This document shows, piece after piece, positions 62,473-64,000 of a stretch of 64,000 nucleotides of DNA. Source of the stretch: Paenibacillaceae bacterium (GTDB lineage: Bacteria > Bacillota > Clostridia > Lachnospirales > Lachnospiraceae); contig SVDU01000005.1 of the NCBI GenBank assembly GCA_015057705.1, positions 124,001 to 188,000 of the forward strand. The letters are read 5' to 3'. Numbering within the stretch: the first letter of the stretch is position 1; each line of letters opens with the position of its first letter. The position numbers were made by a program, and so were the translations under genes. Below the pieces are notes generated by a model. It was not told the origin of the DNA. It saw nothing but the letters and a program-made list of their open reading frames with translations, and made no database searches.

Positions 62473-63117
62473 CTATGCTCCTAGGATGTCAGTGATATCG
62501 AAGAACACTTTATTTAATTCCTGTGTTCCGTCAACATTCACCAGCACGCCAGCTTCTTTATAATAATCAATCAATGGTCTGGTCTGATCATGGTAAACCG
62601 CCAAACGTTTTTTTACGGTTTCCGGCTTATCATCATCTCTTAAGACAAGTTCTGAACCACAGACATCACATATTCCCGGAACCTTGCTGGGATTATACAC
62701 AATATGATATGTAGCTCCGCAGGATATACAGGCACGTCTTCCTGACATTCTGTTGATAATATTCTCATCGGAAACGTCAACGTTTATCGCAAAGTCTATC
62801 TTCTGTCCCATTTCAGTAATGGCTTTCTGAAGGCTTTCTGCCTGGGGAATGGTTCTTGGAAATCCGTCCAGTACGTAACCGTTCCTGCAGTCTTCCTGCT
62901 GTATACGGCCCATCAGCATACCGATGGTAAGTTCATCCGGTACAAGAGCTCCCAGATCCATATATTCCTTTGCTTTTCTTCCCAGCTGCGTTCCTTCTTT
63001 TATGTTGGAACGGAAAATATCTCCGGTAGACACATGAGGAATCTGATATTTCTCAGCAATTTTTTTAGCCTGGGTACCTTTGCCGGCACCAGGGGCACCT
63101 AACATGATGATTTTCAT
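62473..63117 (-). CDS. adk: Adenylate kinase, zinc-containing
   Basis: A 214-residue enzyme: 2 ADP to ATP and AMP. The P-loop is GAPGAGKGTQAKKI, the AMP site DGFPRTIPQAE, and the long lid has four cysteines in ACISCGATYH and ICDVCGS that bind zinc, as in Gram-positive forms. ATG 63117 has GGAGGG upstream. Confidence 0.97.
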   Translation of the reverse strand: MKIIMLGAPGAGKGTQAKKIAEKYQIPHVSTGDIFRSNIKEGTQLGRKAKEYMDLGALVPDELTIGMLMGRIQQEDCRNGYVLDGFPRTIPQAESLQKAITEMGQKIDFAINVDVSDENIINRMSGRRACISCGATYHIVYNPSKVPGICDVCGSELVLRDDDKPETVKKRLAVYHDQTRPLIDYYKEAGVLVNVDGTQELNKVFFDITDILGA

Positions 63118-63202
63118 CAACAGTCCCTCCATTAATATAAGGTTTAAATAGCACAAATCCCAAGGAAAAACACGCCACGGCGTGCTTCCCTTGGTTTGCT
63201 TT

Positions 63203-64000
63203 CTAATCGTTTAAAAATCCTTTATAGTAACGCACAAGCATCTGGGACTCAATCGCCTTTAATGTCTCCAGCACAACACTGACAATAATGATCAGGGATG
63301 TACCACCGAAGGAAAGACGGCTTACACTGAATAAGCCGGAAACCATAATCGGAATGATACAGACGATAGTCAGACCGCATGCTCCTATAAATACGATATA
63401 GTTTAAAATTGAATTAAGGTAATCACTGGTTGGCTTACCTGGGCGGATACCCGGGATAAAACCACCGGACTTTTTCATATTATTTGCGACTTCAAGGGGA
63501 TTAAATGTAATTGAAGTATAGAAATATGCAAACACGATGATAAGCGCGATATAAACCACAAGACCAACTGTATATGCAGGTCTTTCGGGTTTAAACCAGT
63601 TGGAAGAACTGAGTGCGGCTAAAATATGTCCGCCGATGCTGTCGTAGTTAATCCTGCTTCCCATAAACTGGGAGATCACTACGGGGAATGACATGATGGA
63701 AGAAGCGAAAATAACCGGGATAACACCGGCGGTATTTACCTTCAGCGGAATGTTGGTTGCTTGTCCGCCTACCATCTTGCGTCCCTGCATCTTTTTGGAG
63801 TACTGCACAGGAATTCTTCTTTCACCATCCTGAAGGATGATGACGAATACAACGATTGCGACAATCACTGCAATAATAATGATCGCTGCAACAGCAGCTA
63901 CTGCAACTGACTTACCAGACATAAATCTGGTATAAAGTGTAGATGCATCGGAAGGGAAGCTGGAAATGATGTTAAACAAAAGGACAATGGAGATACCATT
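63203..64000 (-). CDS. secY: Preprotein translocase SecY, 3' part (runs off window)
   Basis: The last 265 codons of SecY, the channel of the Sec translocon. The frame is open to the window edge, so no start is in the window. QYSKKMQGRKMVGGQATNIPLKVNTAGVIPVIFASS (in parts) and NMKKSGGFIPGIRPGKPTSDYL are classical SecY loops; about six transmembrane helices remain. It heads the adk-map-KOW-infA run. Confidence 0.97.
   Translation of the reverse strand, partial: NGISIVLLFNIISSFPSDASTLYTRFMSGKSVAVAAVAAIIIIAVIVAIVVFVIILQDGERRIPVQYSKKMQGRKMVGGQATNIPLKVNTAGVIPVIFASSIMSFPVVISQFMGSRINYDSIGGHILAALSSSNWFKPERPAYTVGLVVYIALIIVFAYFYTSITFNPLEVANNMKKSGGFIPGIRPGKPTSDYLNSILNYIVFIGACGLTIVCIIPIMVSGLFSVSRLSFGGTSLIIIVSVVLETLKAIESQMLVRYYKGFLND

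Noticed and set aside
1-64000. CRISPR array, tRNA or rRNA genes, transposase, integrase or prophage
   Set aside because: No direct-repeat array, cloverleaf-like sequence, rRNA signature or mobile-element protein was found on reading both strands.

Overview
The window looks like chromosomal DNA of a low-to-mid GC, anaerobic Firmicute of the Lachnospiraceae (Clostridium cluster XIVa, Lacrimispora-like). This is inferred from three things: the order secY-adk-map-KOW-infA-rpmJ-rpsM-rpsK-rpsD-rpoA-rplQ and ecfA1-ecfA2-ecfT-truA-rplM-rpsI, the long L17 and the GTG-started rpoA, and T-box leaders, strong AGGAGG ribosome sites and oxygen-sensitive Fe-S enzymes. No rRNA, tRNA, CRISPR array, transposase or phage gene was seen. 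Genes lie mostly on the minus strand.

Layout. 1-3.7 kb: 5' end of an ABC ATPase gene, an OGG-type DNA glycosylase, and a MerR regulator divergent from an aldo/keto reductase and an iron alcohol dehydrogenase, with a textbook 19-bp-spacer MerR promoter. 4.1-5.9 kb: a secreted orphan protein, a 55-codon small gene and a secreted calpain-like cysteine protease. 6.3-11.1 kb: one tight operon (zinc-ribbon/methyltransferase-like protein, winged-helix ferredoxin, GreA paralog, MATE exporter, HAD phosphatase). 11.2-16.2 kb: two LysR regulators, an NmrA-type reductase and a 2-enoate-reductase-like flavoenzyme. 16.2-20.1 kb: an overlapping gene chain starting with a group-B-like [FeFe]-hydrogenase, then an amidohydrolase, Vat/CatB-like acetyltransferase, HAD fragment and ANT(6)-like nucleotidyltransferase. 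20.2-24 kb: GNAT, C39-like peptidase coupled to an Nramp metal transporter, GGDEF protein. 24-27.9 kb: three-gene ABC-2 exporter behind an attenuator-type leader with a 12-codon peptide. 28-31.4 kb: methyltransferase and an archaeal-type ValRS with a T-box (GUA specifier).

31.5-39.2 kb: L25/Ctc with a leader hairpin, MgtC-like protein, a primary-type sigma factor, GNATs, an AAA ATPase, RsgA behind a second leader-peptide/terminator region that resembles tet(M)-type leaders, and TyrRS with a T-box (UAC specifier). 39.3-49.3 kb: GH5 glycosidase with divergent AraC regulator, flavodoxin-like oxidoreductase and PadR regulator sharing an identical palindromic operator, HAD+MATE pair, a second AraC, a transglutaminase-like protein, a DUF protein and an ABC-B exporter. 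49.5-50.1 kb: YefM-YoeB toxin-antitoxin with its operator inside the promoter. 50.1-64 kb: translation core genes, interrupted by two cell-wall-binding-repeat proteins between rplQ and ecfA1.

The recurring theme outside the core is response to ribosome- or membrane-targeting compounds: two leader-peptide attenuators, two MATE exporters, two ABC exporters, Vat-like and ANT(6)-like enzymes. The two leader regions are the best candidates for something undescribed.
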